Positions 1 through 7,744 are shown, counted from the stretch's first letter. The stretch is DNA of 15,737 nucleotides from Spirochaetaceae bacterium (GCA_026710565.1 JAPOQV010000625.1:1-15737); one strand, 5' to 3'. Translations and numbers: made by a program. Notes: generated by a model not told the origin, from the letters alone.

Positions 1-843
1 CTCGGCATCGAGTCGGCGGTGCTCTTTCCCGACCTGCTGCTCAAGCTCGCCGTGCAGGTCGACGCCGACTACGCCATGGCCGTGGCGCGCGCCTACAACC
101 GCTGGTTGATCGACCGGTGGCTTCCGGTCGACGGCTTCTACGGCGCGCTCTGCATCGCCCCGCAGGATCCGGAGGGCTCCGCAGCCGAGATCCGCGAGCT
201 GGGCGGCAAGCACAAGATGGTCTGCGTCTACCTGCCGGCCGCCGGCGTGAACCCCCTGTACGGACACCGGCAGTACCACCCGATCTACGAGGCCGCGCAG
301 GAGCTGGGCCTGCCGGTGTCCCTGCACGGACTGGCCATGTGTCATCCGACCTTCCCGTGCCAGCTCGAGCAGTTCGACGAGGTCGGCCGGCACGGCTTCG
401 GCCACTCGCTGCAGATGGCGGCCAACTTCTACCACCTGATGGGCAACGGCATCCCCGTCCGCTTTCCCGAACTCAAGGTCAGCTTCAACGAGGGCGGCCT
501 GGCCTGGGTGCCGTGGATGATGATGCGGCTGAACAACGAGTACCTGGAGTGGCGCGGCCGCCTGCTGCCCTTCTACAAGGAGCGCCCCAGCCACTACCTC
601 GGCAACTTCCGCTTCTCCACCCAGCCCGCGGAGGAGCCCGAGCACCCGCGAGACTACCTGAAACTGCTGGAGCTCATCGCCACCTTCACCGGCGACCACG
701 ACACCGTCATCTACGCCTCCGACTGGCCGCACCACGACTTCCAGCACCCCGGCCGCCTCCTCAAGTACCCGATGCCGGACGAGGTGCGGCGCAAGATCAT
801 GGGCGCCAACGCCGCCGGGTTCTTCGGCATCCCGGGGCCGTAA
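1..843 (+). CDS. Amidohydrolase_2 family metal-dependent hydrolase (5' end cut by window)
   Basis: The reading frame is open from base 1, so the N-terminus, including the usual HxH metal ligands of the family, lies outside the window; the GTG at 19 is internal and not a credible start. Visible family features are a mid-protein strand ending in SLHG (about 319-330), a segment FNEGGLAWVPWMMMRL (about 484-531), and the C-terminal signature YASDWPHHDF (712-741), whose Asp is the usual metal/catalytic residue. These match amidohydrolase_2 TIM-barrel enzymes, which hydrolyse or decarboxylate small, often aromatic or lactone-type, acids in the cytoplasm. The stop codon is TAA, followed 6 nt later by the Rieske gene, so the two are probably co-transcribed. 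Family assignment is strong; the substrate is not readable from sequence. Confidence 0.88.
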   Translation, partial: LGIESAVLFPDLLLKLAVQVDADYAMAVARAYNRWLIDRWLPVDGFYGALCIAPQDPEGSAAEIRELGGKHKMVCVYLPAAGVNPLYGHRQYHPIYEAAQELGLPVSLHGLAMCHPTFPCQLEQFDEVGRHGFGHSLQMAANFYHLMGNGIPVRFPELKVSFNEGGLAWVPWMMMRLNNEYLEWRGRLLPFYKERPSHYLGNFRFSTQPAEEPEHPRDYLKLLELIATFTGDHDTVIYASDWPHHDFQHPGRLLKYPMPDEVRRKIMGANAAGFFGIPGP

Positions 844-849
844 CGCGCC

Positions 850-1206
850 ATGGCCGACCACCCGCTCATGCCCGCCTCGGAGATCGCCGAGGGGACCTGC
901 CGCCTGGTGACCGTGAACGGCGTGGAGATCGGCATCTTCCGGGCCGGCGGCAGCCTCCGCGCCTACCGCAACCGCTGCCCGCACGACGGCGGACCGGTCT
1001 GCGCCGGCACGATCACCGGCACCCTGGCGCAGGGCCCGGAGACCGGCTGGCAGCCCCGGTGGGAGCGGGAGGGAGAGATCCTCTACTGCCCCTGGCACGG
1101 CTCGGACTTCGACCTGTGCACCGGCAGGGCGCTGTCCCGGAAGCCGCTACGGCTGAAGTCCTACCCGGTCAGGGTCGAGAACGGGACGGTCACGATCACG
1201 GTGTGA
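850..1206 (+). CDS. Rieske [2Fe-2S] ferredoxin-like protein
   Basis: A 118-residue single-domain protein. The two cluster-binding motifs are clear: C43-P-H45 within CPHDGGPVC, and C80-P-W-H83 within CPWHGSDFDL, which together ligate a [2Fe-2S] cluster through two Cys and two His. The 34 residues between H45 and C80 are longer than in compact dioxygenase ferredoxins, but this insert with a GTL element is, from memory, usual in stand-alone Rieske proteins that accompany amidohydrolases. The likely role is electron transfer to an oxygenase, or a small redox partner, in the cytoplasm. The gene starts 6 nt after the amidohydrolase stop without a clear Shine-Dalgarno, which suggests translational coupling. 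No oxygenase large subunit is adjacent, so its partner is unknown; the PhyH-type oxygenase at 2926 does not normally need a Rieske donor. Confidence 0.9.
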   Translation: MADHPLMPASEIAEGTCRLVTVNGVEIGIFRAGGSLRAYRNRCPHDGGPVCAGTITGTLAQGPETGWQPRWEREGEILYCPWHGSDFDLCTGRALSRKPLRLKSYPVRVENGTVTITV

Positions 1207-1221
1207 CCTGGCGCGGAGGCC

Positions 1222-2781
1222 TCACCGGTACCGGATCGAGACCTCCGCCCACTCGACGATCAGCGGCGGGTGGATGTACGGGTTGCGTGTCCGCACCGAG
1301 ATCTGCAGCTCGTTGGCGCCCGTGTCGAGCACGTCCGGCGACACCGGGAAGGCGATGTCCGCCCCGTACTGGTAGGGGTAGGTCCGCTCCTCGCCCACCA
1401 GCCTGCGGCCGTTGACGGCCAGCTCCAGCTCGTCGCGCTCGGTGAGGTTGGCGACCTCCACCCGGAGCGCGATCTCCTGCGGCACGCTCCCGCCCAGGCG
1501 GTCGCCGATCCTGAAGCGCACGCGCCCCTGCTGCCCGTCCCCGGCCAGCTCCAGGGGCAGGTCCACCAGCTCCTCCGGGATCCCGTGGCCGTAGGCGCCC
1601 GGCGTGCCGGCCTTCAGGAAGTCGAAGATGTAGCGCTTGTCGCGGGTGGCCAGCGTGTCGATGTCGCCGATCTCGCGGAGCGCGTCCCATCCCCACCGGT
1701 CCAGGTCGAAGAACTCGCGGTAGTGCCTGGAGAACGGTTGCCGGAAGAAGTTGAACAGGTAGACGCCGTGCGCGCCGTCGCGCAGGTGCAGCATGGCGAA
1801 GGCGCGCAGCGCCTCGATCTGGGCGAGCCGGGGGTCGTGGTTGGGATTGATCGAAGGGAACACCTGGCACGCCGTTCCGGACACGGCCCGCATCCACTCG
1901 CCGGTGGGGATGGTCGCCGGGGTGACGCTGCGGCCCAGCGACAGCACGTCCACGATCTCCTCGCCGATCCAGGTGCGCACGTCGATGCCGATCCGCTCGC
2001 AGCGCTCGATCGAGCCGGGCACGCGCACCATCAGCGACTTGCCGCGCTCGGCCGCCAGCGCCTTCACCCGGCGGATCATGGCGGTGAGCAGCGGAGCGTC
2101 CTGCCGCTCGCGGCCGAGCCTGAACAGGAACGGGTGGCTCATGAAGTCGAGCTCCACCCCGTCGTTGTCGAACCCCAGGATCTCGTCGACCAGCCCGATC
2201 ACGTGGTCCCGGCAGCCCTCGGCCGCGTAGTCGAACGCCCGGCGCATCCACCACGGGATCGACTTCGGCTCGTAGACGGCGCCCGGCTCGCCGATCAGCC
2301 AGTCGGGGTGCTCGCTCTTGACGGGGGAGATGCCGCCGACGCCCGCCGCGACCGCTTCCGGATCGGGGTCGTGGGCGTCGTGCGCGTCGTTCATGCGCAG
2401 CGAGAAGAACAGCTCCATGCCGCAGTCGCGCGCGCCGCGGGCGACGAGCTCCGCGGGGTTGTGGCCGGCCTGCAGGAAGGACTGCAGGTTGCACCAGGAG
2501 CGCCAGTTGTGGACGTTCAGGAACTTGCCCTCGCCGGTGCGGTGGTGCTCCATCCACAGGGCCGGCCGCTCGGTGGCCGGGGAGCGCACGAGGTTCAGCC
2601 CGTGGGTGGCTCCGCAGCACCAGACGTAGGTGTCGACGTGGGTGCCGGCCAGGTGCGCGAACAGCTCGGACAGGTAGTCCTCGACCGCCATCGGCGCCTC
2701 GTGGAGCTTCGTGCGGAAGCCGCCGAGCGTGTCGCCGTCCTCGTTGTAGATGAGGCGCCGCCTCCGCGTGCCCTCTGCCAT
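1222..2781 (-). CDS. GH10-like (GHL) TIM-barrel protein with C-terminal beta domain
   Basis: A 519-residue protein. The ATG at 2781 was chosen because family-like sequence (RRRLIYNEDGD) begins directly after it; the much longer open frame upstream is antisense to the neighbouring oxygenase gene. Residues about 8-420 look like a (beta/alpha)8 barrel of the hypothetical glycosyl-hydrolase (GHL10-like) type: ELFFSLRMNDAH near 123-134, and DGVELDFMSHPFLF at 207-220, where acidic residues at a strand end (E210, D212) are candidate catalytic residues. About the last 100 residues look like a beta-sandwich (ALRVEVANLTERDELELAVNG). No signal peptide is evident. It is homologous to the protein at 8888-10615. 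Stop codons of this gene and the convergent Rieske gene are only 15 nt apart. The substrate is unknown, and true hydrolase activity is inferred from the fold. Confidence 0.75.
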   Translation of the reverse strand: MAEGTRRRRLIYNEDGDTLGGFRTKLHEAPMAVEDYLSELFAHLAGTHVDTYVWCCGATHGLNLVRSPATERPALWMEHHRTGEGKFLNVHNWRSWCNLQSFLQAGHNPAELVARGARDCGMELFFSLRMNDAHDAHDPDPEAVAAGVGGISPVKSEHPDWLIGEPGAVYEPKSIPWWMRRAFDYAAEGCRDHVIGLVDEILGFDNDGVELDFMSHPFLFRLGRERQDAPLLTAMIRRVKALAAERGKSLMVRVPGSIERCERIGIDVRTWIGEEIVDVLSLGRSVTPATIPTGEWMRAVSGTACQVFPSINPNHDPRLAQIEALRAFAMLHLRDGAHGVYLFNFFRQPFSRHYREFFDLDRWGWDALREIGDIDTLATRDKRYIFDFLKAGTPGAYGHGIPEELVDLPLELAGDGQQGRVRFRIGDRLGGSVPQEIALRVEVANLTERDELELAVNGRRLVGEERTYPYQYGADIAFPVSPDVLDTGANELQISVRTRNPYIHPPLIVEWAEVSIRYR

Positions 2782-2925
2782 GCCGTCCCCGACGCTGGCA
2801 CGGGTCCCGCGCCCGGTCAAGGAATCGGAATCGCCTGGACCGCCCCGCGCATTGGTACGGCGCCCGCCATCCGATACGATTCCCCGACCACCAACTCGAC
2901 CCGAGGCCGTTTCCGGAGAGGACCC
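2782..2925. promoter_or_regulatory. Divergent promoter region between GH10-like gene and PhyH gene
   Basis: This 144-nt gap holds two back-to-back promoter candidates. Plus strand: TTGGTA (2852-2857), 17 nt, TACGAT (2875-2880), giving a leader of about 40 nt with a Shine-Dalgarno GGAGAGG before the ATG at 2926. Minus strand: TTGAC (complement of 2816-2820), 18 nt, CAGCGT (complement of 2792-2797), then 10 nt to the ATG at 2781. The minus-strand spacing would leave almost no 5' UTR. The -10 candidate there is poor except for the key A at position 2 and T at position 6. Assignments are by eye. Confidence 0.5.
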
Positions 2926-3765
2926 ATGACCCCTCAACAGGTAGCGCACTTCCAGACGCTCGGGTTCCTGCAGTGCCGGCAGCTCTTCTCGCCGCCGGAG
3001 ATGCGCGCCCTGTCGGACGCGTTCGACGCGGCCATGAGCCGGGCGCGGGGCGGCGCGCCGGCGCCCGGACCGGGGGACCGGCGGCAGCAGGTGGCGCCGT
3101 TCTTCGACCTCGACCCGCACGCGTTCTATCCGCTGCTGGACGACGAGCGGCTGGTGAGCGCCTTCGAGACGCTGCTCGGGGATGACTTCATCCTGCTGGA
3201 GAGCGAGGGGCTGCTGCACACGGAGGGGAGCCGCTGGCACCATGACGCGCGCGCGCCGACCGGGTTCTTCAGCATGCGCGCGGCCATCTACCTGGACCGT
3301 CTGCAGCCCGGCGACGGCTGCCTGGACATCATTCCCGGCAGCCACTTCCTGGAGTTCGGGGAGGCGCTGACGCGCACGCCGCGCGACTACGGCGAGGACG
3401 GCTTCGGCGACCGGCTCCGCGACCTGGGGGTGGAGCCGGAGGAGATCCCCGGGCGTTACTCGCTGCGCAACGAGCCGGGCGACGTGATCTTCATGAACCA
3501 CAAGGTCTATCACGCCGCCCTGACCGAGAAGCCCGGCCGCCGGGCCATCCACGTCAACTGCGTCCAGAACACCACGCCGGAGCGCAACCGCGAGCACTTC
3601 GACTGGCTGACCGGCGTGCTGGAGCAGTCGAGCCGCGCGCGCGGACGCCTCTATTCGGACCGCCTGGTCGAGACGGCCGGCCCGCGTCGCCGCCGGATGC
3701 TGGCGCGCGCGATCGAGCTGGGCTACGGCACCGGGCGCCCGCCCGGAAGAAGGAAGGAACCATGA
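2926..3765 (+). CDS. Phytanoyl-CoA dioxygenase (PhyH) family Fe(II)/2-oxoglutarate oxygenase
   Basis: A 279-residue protein, the normal size for bacterial PhyH-family oxygenases. The start is fixed by the Shine-Dalgarno GGAGAGG and the typical opening TPQQVAHFQTLGFL; the open frame extends far upstream but that part is antisense to the GH10-like gene. Iron ligands are visible as H105-x-D107 (RWHHDA) and the distal H196 in GDVIFMNHKVYHA; R205/R206 is placed to bind the 2-oxoglutarate carboxylate. The segment DGCLDIIPGSH (130-140) is a hallmark of the family. Such enzymes hydroxylate small molecules or acyl substrates in the cytoplasm, using O2 and 2-oxoglutarate; the natural substrate here is unknown. 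Its stop overlaps the next gene (ATGA), so the two are one transcription unit. Confidence 0.92.
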   Translation: MTPQQVAHFQTLGFLQCRQLFSPPEMRALSDAFDAAMSRARGGAPAPGPGDRRQQVAPFFDLDPHAFYPLLDDERLVSAFETLLGDDFILLESEGLLHTEGSRWHHDARAPTGFFSMRAAIYLDRLQPGDGCLDIIPGSHFLEFGEALTRTPRDYGEDGFGDRLRDLGVEPEEIPGRYSLRNEPGDVIFMNHKVYHAALTEKPGRRAIHVNCVQNTTPERNREHFDWLTGVLEQSSRARGRLYSDRLVETAGPRRRRMLARAIELGYGTGRPPGRRKEP

Positions 3766-4865
3766 TGGAGATCATCGACCAGGGCATCCTGTCGCGCGTG
3801 CCGGGGCGCGGCGGCTACCACCCGTGGATCACCCCGCTGTCCGACGGCACCTTCATCGCCAGCCAGTCGGTGGGACCGGACCTGGCCTCCTCGGACAAGC
3901 TGATCGAGGTGCTGCGCTCCGACGACGGCAGGAACTGGGTCAGCCAGGGCAGCCCCCACCCGGGCGGCGGGCCGCCGGCCGACGGCTACGGCTACGGCGG
4001 CCCCCAGGTCAGCGAAGTGCCGGACGGCCGCCTGGTGATGACCGCCGGCCGCGCGCGGTTGAGCGACGAGCCGATGTTCGACCCCGAGACCGAGTCCCTG
4101 AACGCCCCGGAGAACCTGCTGCTCTGGTCACGCGACCGCGGGCGCACCTGGTCGGAGCCGCAGGTGGTGCCGGTGGACCTGCCGCCGGAGAAGTACACCG
4201 TGAACGGCGCCGGCAGCCTCAAGCAACTCGCTCCCGACCGCTGGATGTATCCGCTTGAGACCTGGAAGCCCGAGGGCTACGACGGGCCGCCCGACCAGAA
4301 GGCGGTCGCCGTGTTCTCGGCCGACCGGGGGCGGACGTGGGGCGACCTCACCGTGGTCGCCGACGACCCGTCGGGCCGGCTGCTGTGGTGGGACCAGATG
4401 TGCGCGGTGCTTCCCGACGGCCGCATCTACACGATGTTCTGGACCCACCGGTACGGGACGTCGGAGGACGCCGTCAACCACTGGAGCGTGTCCGCCGACC
4501 AGGGCCGCACGTGGACGGCGCCCACGCCCACCAACCTGCGCGGCCAGGTGTGCTCGCCCATCCCCCTGCCCGACGGCCGGGTGGCGGCGATCTACAACTA
4601 CCGCCACGAGCCGCAGGGCATCCACGTCGCGCTCACGCGCGACCTGACGCGCTACGACGTCGAGCACGAGATCGTCGTCTTCGACGCCGGCGACGAGGCC
4701 ACCCTGGGCGAGCCCGAGCACGAGAACTTCCTGGCCGAGCACATGCAGATCGCTTTCGGCAAGCCGTCCGGCACCGTGCTGGCCGACGGCACCGTGCTCG
4801 CCTGGTTCTGGTGCACCTCGGAAGGCGTCACCCACACGCGCTGGGTACGGCTCCGCATCGAGTAG
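3762..4865 (+). CDS. Sialidase-superfamily (BNR/Asp-box) beta-propeller protein
   Basis: A 367-residue protein with at least three good Asp-boxes, SRDRGRTW (123-130), SADRGRTW (186-193) and SADQGRTW (244-251), plus a degenerate one at SDDGRNW (53-59). Recurrent LPDGR-type turns at about 24-28, 86-90, 217-221, 269-273 and 340-344 mark propeller blades. This is the six-bladed fold of sialidases, but I cannot confirm the arginine triad or nucleophilic Tyr, so exo-sialidase activity is not proven; many environmental homologues have other or unknown roles. No signal peptide is seen, so it appears cytoplasmic. The ATG at 3762 overlaps the oxygenase stop as ATGA; a second ATG at 3765 is 7 nt rather than 4 nt from the Shine-Dalgarno AGGAAGG and is an equally good start. 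A strong hairpin follows the stop. Confidence 0.85.
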   Translation: MMEIIDQGILSRVPGRGGYHPWITPLSDGTFIASQSVGPDLASSDKLIEVLRSDDGRNWVSQGSPHPGGGPPADGYGYGGPQVSEVPDGRLVMTAGRARLSDEPMFDPETESLNAPENLLLWSRDRGRTWSEPQVVPVDLPPEKYTVNGAGSLKQLAPDRWMYPLETWKPEGYDGPPDQKAVAVFSADRGRTWGDLTVVADDPSGRLLWWDQMCAVLPDGRIYTMFWTHRYGTSEDAVNHWSVSADQGRTWTAPTPTNLRGQVCSPIPLPDGRVAAIYNYRHEPQGIHVALTRDLTRYDVEHEIVVFDAGDEATLGEPEHENFLAEHMQIAFGKPSGTVLADGTVLAWFWCTSEGVTHTRWVRLRIE

Positions 4866-4867
4866 AA

Positions 4868-4910
4868 AGGCTGGCGACACGAGCCCTCTTCAGGCCCGTG
4901 TCGCCAGCCT
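4868..4910. terminator. Bidirectional hairpin terminator between convergent genes
   Basis: A perfect 14-bp inverted repeat: left arm 4868-4881, right arm 4897-4910, with a 15-nt loop (4882-4896) in which three further G-C pairs can form. It lies 2 nt after the sialidase-fold gene stop and 41 nt beyond the stop of the opposing solute-binding-protein gene. On the minus strand it is followed by a short T-rich stretch (TTTCTACT); on the plus strand there is no T-run. It most likely ends transcripts from both sides. Confidence 0.82.
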
Positions 4911-4951
4911 CCCGGTTGCCGCGACGACGCCGGTGCGCCGTCAGCCGCGGG

Positions 4952-6736
4952 CTACCAGCCCATGACCTCCTTCCACGCGGCGATGGGCGTCACGGACTTG
5001 AGCTCGGCGCGGTCGTCGATGCCGTTGGACTCGAGCCATGCGACCCACCGGTCGGTGCGGTCCTCGTAGATTCGCCGCCAGCGCGCGGTGTCGATCAGCG
5101 ACGCGATCATGTCGTCGTAGGCGGACTGGAACTCCTCCTCGCTGCTCGCGGTCAGGACCGTCACCAGCCCCGTGTTGTACTTCTGCTCCGCGGACGCCAG
5201 CGCCGTCGCCTCCAGCGGCGGCAGCACCTCGGCGACCTGGGCGTAGGACGGGATCGGATTCGCGAACGCCGCCAGCGCCTGGCTGTAGGGCTGACCCCAT
5301 TCCACGCCGCCCGGCACGCCGGAGTCGTACGGCTCGGAGGGAATCAGCATCCCGTAGTGGTTGCGCTGGTGCTCCATCTGCTCGAAGTTCAGCCGTTCGA
5401 CCCATGAGGCATAGGCGGGAGACGCCAGCGGGAAGAGCTTCGGAAAGCGGCCGGCCTTCTCGCCCGTCTCCGGATCGGTGTAGCCGGACTCCCAGAGGTT
5501 GTTGACCCGCTTGTGCTGGGTCCCCGGCTCGCTCGGCTGGTGAAACCCGTCCGGCAGCGTGGTCCAGTACAGCGGCGGGGGCGCCGGCTCCCAGTCCACG
5601 CCCATCTGGCCGACGTGCACGAAGGTCGAGATCACGCCTTCGTCACTGAACATCCAGTCCAGCAGCTTCATGGTCTCGTCCGGGTAGGGATTGTTCGCCA
5701 TGATCAGGTTGAAGCTCGACTGGTTGTTGGTATGGCGGCCGGGATTGTCCGTGATCGGCGGCAGCATCATGATGATCGCCTGCGCCTGGTATTTCTTCAC
5801 GTCCTCGTGATCGGGGCCGAGCTGGTCGACGCGCGCCGTGAGGTGATCGCGGTAGCCGGCGCCCGAGTAGCCGCCGTGGCCGGCCATGACCGAGTACTGC
5901 CCGGCCGCCAGGTCGCCTTCGAACGCGCCCGGATCCAGGAAGGCCCCGGGGCTCATCAGGCCGTCTCGCCACAGCATGTTGAAGAACTTCAACTGGTGGT
6001 AGAGCTCTTCAGAGGCCCACGGCGGCATGAGCCGCTTCTCGCCGTCGACCTCCCAGCCGGCACCGCCCCCCTGGTTGATGACCATCTTCGGCCAGCGCAT
6101 GTTGGCGTCGGTCATCAGGCCGAACGGGATGCGCGGGCTCCCGTCGAGGGTGGTGAAGTCGTCGTTCTTGAGATTCATGAGGAGCTCGTGCAGCTCGTCG
6201 TAGGTCGTGGCGTAGCCGTACTTCTCATAGGCGTCCAGGCGCATCATCCAGTGCGGATGGGACGAGAACGGATCGTCCGCCCTGATCCGCCAGACCCACG
6301 AGGGAACGGCGTACAGCGTCCCTTCGAGCCGGTACGCGCGCAGGTGGCCCTTGTCGGCCGACGCGAAGACGGGGTAGTTCTCGGGGTCGTCGAAGTACTT
6401 GTCCAGCGCGTGCAGCCGCCCGTCCTTGGCCAGGTCGGTGAGCAGCCTCACCGACTCCGCGTTGAAGCCCACGCGGGCGATGACGTCCGGCACGTCGCCA
6501 CTGGCGACCAGGGCGCGCAACGCCTCCAGGTTGCCCGAGCCCTCGGCGCGGATGCCGGGAAGGCCGAACTTCTCCTGGACCCACTGGTTGCCTATCTCCT
6601 CGAACGTGCCGTCCGGATCGCTGAACGGTCCGTCCGCGGGGCGCGAGCCCATGCCCCAGATCCAGATGGGATCCTCGGCAACGCCGATGGTCGCTCCCAG
6701 CAGGAGCACCACCAGCACGATCGATAGCTTTTTCAT
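4952..6736 (-). CDS. ABC transporter periplasmic solute-binding protein (LplA-like, family 1)
   Basis: A 594-residue precursor. The ATG at 6736 has a perfect AAGGAGG 6 nt upstream and opens a textbook signal peptide: MKK, hydrophobic core SIVLVVLLLGATIG, and probable cleavage after GVA near residue 23. There is no lipobox cysteine, so the mature protein should be free in a periplasm. The mature part resembles large sugar-binding proteins that pair with LplB/LplC permeases, with lobes around residues 60-180 and 250-500 and segments such as DVPDVIARVGFN and a hinge-region NNQSSFNLIMANNPYPDETMKLLDWMFSDEG. It would bind an oligosaccharide or uronide-type ligand and hand it to the permeases encoded upstream. 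It is the last gene of the operon and is preceded by a small hairpin. The ligand is unknown. Confidence 0.88.
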   Translation of the reverse strand: MKKLSIVLVVLLLGATIGVAEDPIWIWGMGSRPADGPFSDPDGTFEEIGNQWVQEKFGLPGIRAEGSGNLEALRALVASGDVPDVIARVGFNAESVRLLTDLAKDGRLHALDKYFDDPENYPVFASADKGHLRAYRLEGTLYAVPSWVWRIRADDPFSSHPHWMMRLDAYEKYGYATTYDELHELLMNLKNDDFTTLDGSPRIPFGLMTDANMRWPKMVINQGGGAGWEVDGEKRLMPPWASEELYHQLKFFNMLWRDGLMSPGAFLDPGAFEGDLAAGQYSVMAGHGGYSGAGYRDHLTARVDQLGPDHEDVKKYQAQAIIMMLPPITDNPGRHTNNQSSFNLIMANNPYPDETMKLLDWMFSDEGVISTFVHVGQMGVDWEPAPPPLYWTTLPDGFHQPSEPGTQHKRVNNLWESGYTDPETGEKAGRFPKLFPLASPAYASWVERLNFEQMEHQRNHYGMLIPSEPYDSGVPGGVEWGQPYSQALAAFANPIPSYAQVAEVLPPLEATALASAEQKYNTGLVTVLTASSEEEFQSAYDDMIASLIDTARWRRIYEDRTDRWVAWLESNGIDDRAELKSVTPIAAWKEVMGW

Positions 6737-6742
6737 CCAAAG

Positions 6743-6749
6743 CCTCCTT
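6743..6749 (-). promoter_or_regulatory. Perfect Shine-Dalgarno for the solute-binding protein
   Basis: The minus-strand sequence AAGGAGG sits 6 nt before the ATG at 6736, the strongest ribosome site in the window next to a start. It decides the start against an in-frame TTG at 6805 and fits the high protein output expected of a binding protein. Confidence 0.85.
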
Positions 6750-6761
6750 GAAAGAGTCGAG

Positions 6762-6778
6762 TGCTGCGTTCGGCAGCA
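6762..6778 (-). other. Small intergenic hairpin before the binding-protein gene
   Basis: A 6-bp stem (TGCTGC/GCAGCA) with a 5-nt loop lies in the 108-nt gap between the LplC-type permease stop and the binding-protein start. It has no T-tract. Such stems in transporter operons can protect a 5' end after RNA processing or partially terminate transcription; here either role is inferred from position alone. Confidence 0.4.
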
Positions 6779-6844
6779 GCGATGATCACGGTCCTGAATT
6801 CCCAAACACCTCCTGGTATGTGATTCGTCTCTCCCCGTTCCGGT

Positions 6845-7744
6845 TCACTCCTTGATCGATCCGATCAACACTCCCTTCACGAAATAGCGCTGCAGCCACG
6901 GATACACCAGCAGGATCGGCAACATGGCGAACACCGTGAACGCCATGTCCAGCGACCGCTGCGTCAGGCGCGACGCCTCCTCCTCCAACGGGCTCATGTT
7001 CGAGTAGTCGAGGATGACCCCCTTGAGGATGTCGATCGCGTTCTGCCGCGACACGCGCAGGAACGTCTGCAGCGGCCACAGTCTGGGCTCGGTGTTGACG
7101 AAGAACTCGCCCGTGAAATAGTCGTTCCAGTGGGTGACGGCGCTGAACAGGCCCAGCACCGCGAACATCGGCAGCGACAGCGGCACGACGATCCTGAAGA
7201 AGATCGTCGGGTAGCCCGCGCCGTCCATCCGCGCCGCCTCCGTGAGGCCGTCCGGGAGTCCCTGGAAGGAGGTCTTCATCACGATCATGGTCCAGACCGA
7301 GAACCCGGCCGGGATGACGTAGACCCAGAAGGTGTTGAGCAGCCCGAACGCCCGCAGCACCATGTAGTAGGGGATCAGCCCCACCTCGAAGAAGATCGAC
7401 AGGAAGAAGAACAGGATGATGATCTTGCGGCCCAGCAACTCCCTGCGCGTCAGGGCGAAGGCCGCCGTGCCGGTGACCACCAGCATCAGCGGCACGCCGG
7501 TGGCCACCCGCAGCACCGTGACGCCCAGCGCCCGCCACACCCCGGGCGTGTCGGCGACGATCCAGTAGTTGGCCCAGTAGAACTGCTTGGGCCAGAGCAT
7601 GGCGTCCACCCCCGCCACGGGGTCGCTGAGGGAATTGACCACCAGGTACCAGAACGGATAGAAGGTCACGGCCCCCAGGAACGCCAGCAAGGCGTAGTTG
7701 CCGGCCCGGAAGAGCGTCTCGGAAGGCGTGCGCCGGTAGTACAC
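6845..7744 (-). CDS. ABC sugar-transporter permease, LplC/YtcP type
   Basis: A 299-residue integral membrane protein of binding-protein-dependent transporter permease type. Hydrophobic segments lie near residues 17-38, 72-95, 106-126, 137-157, 185-205 and 268-283. The cytoplasmic EAA loop is clear at 169-192 (EAARMDGAGYPTIFFRIVVP and on), which contacts the ATPase. The C-terminal PWLQRYFVKGVLIGSIKE is typical of the LplC/YtcP group, a permease subset often encoded without its own ATPase. The start is GTG at 7744, with a purine-rich GGGAGCAGGGA shortly upstream, 18 nt after the stop of the partner permease. It forms the inner-membrane channel with the 7763-8734 product for ligand delivered by the 4952-6736 protein. 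Confidence 0.93.
   Translation of the reverse strand: MYYRRTPSETLFRAGNYALLAFLGAVTFYPFWYLVVNSLSDPVAGVDAMLWPKQFYWANYWIVADTPGVWRALGVTVLRVATGVPLMLVVTGTAAFALTRRELLGRKIIILFFFLSIFFEVGLIPYYMVLRAFGLLNTFWVYVIPAGFSVWTMIVMKTSFQGLPDGLTEAARMDGAGYPTIFFRIVVPLSLPMFAVLGLFSAVTHWNDYFTGEFFVNTEPRLWPLQTFLRVSRQNAIDILKGVILDYSNMSPLEEEASRLTQRSLDMAFTVFAMLPILLVYPWLQRYFVKGVLIGSIKE

Noticed and set aside
1225..1234. CCGGTACCGG palindrome near the convergent stops at 1206/1222
   Set aside because: It is a 10-bp self-complementary sequence inside a coding end, with no loop or T-run; too weak to call a terminator.
1222..3597. Minus-strand open frame of 791 codons that would extend the GH10-like protein upstream
   Set aside because: The extra part is antisense to the well-supported oxygenase gene; family-like sequence starts at the ATG at 2781, just after a promoter-like element.
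1270..3765. Plus-strand open frame of 831 codons reaching back over the GH10-like gene
   Set aside because: Only the part from 2926 shows a protein family and a Shine-Dalgarno; the rest is the antisense of a real gene in GC-rich DNA.
6737..6805. TTG start at 6805 with a nearby AGGAGG, adding 23 residues to the binding protein
   Set aside because: The spacing of about 3 nt is too short and the extension would bury the signal peptide; ATG at 6736 has a perfect site at normal distance.
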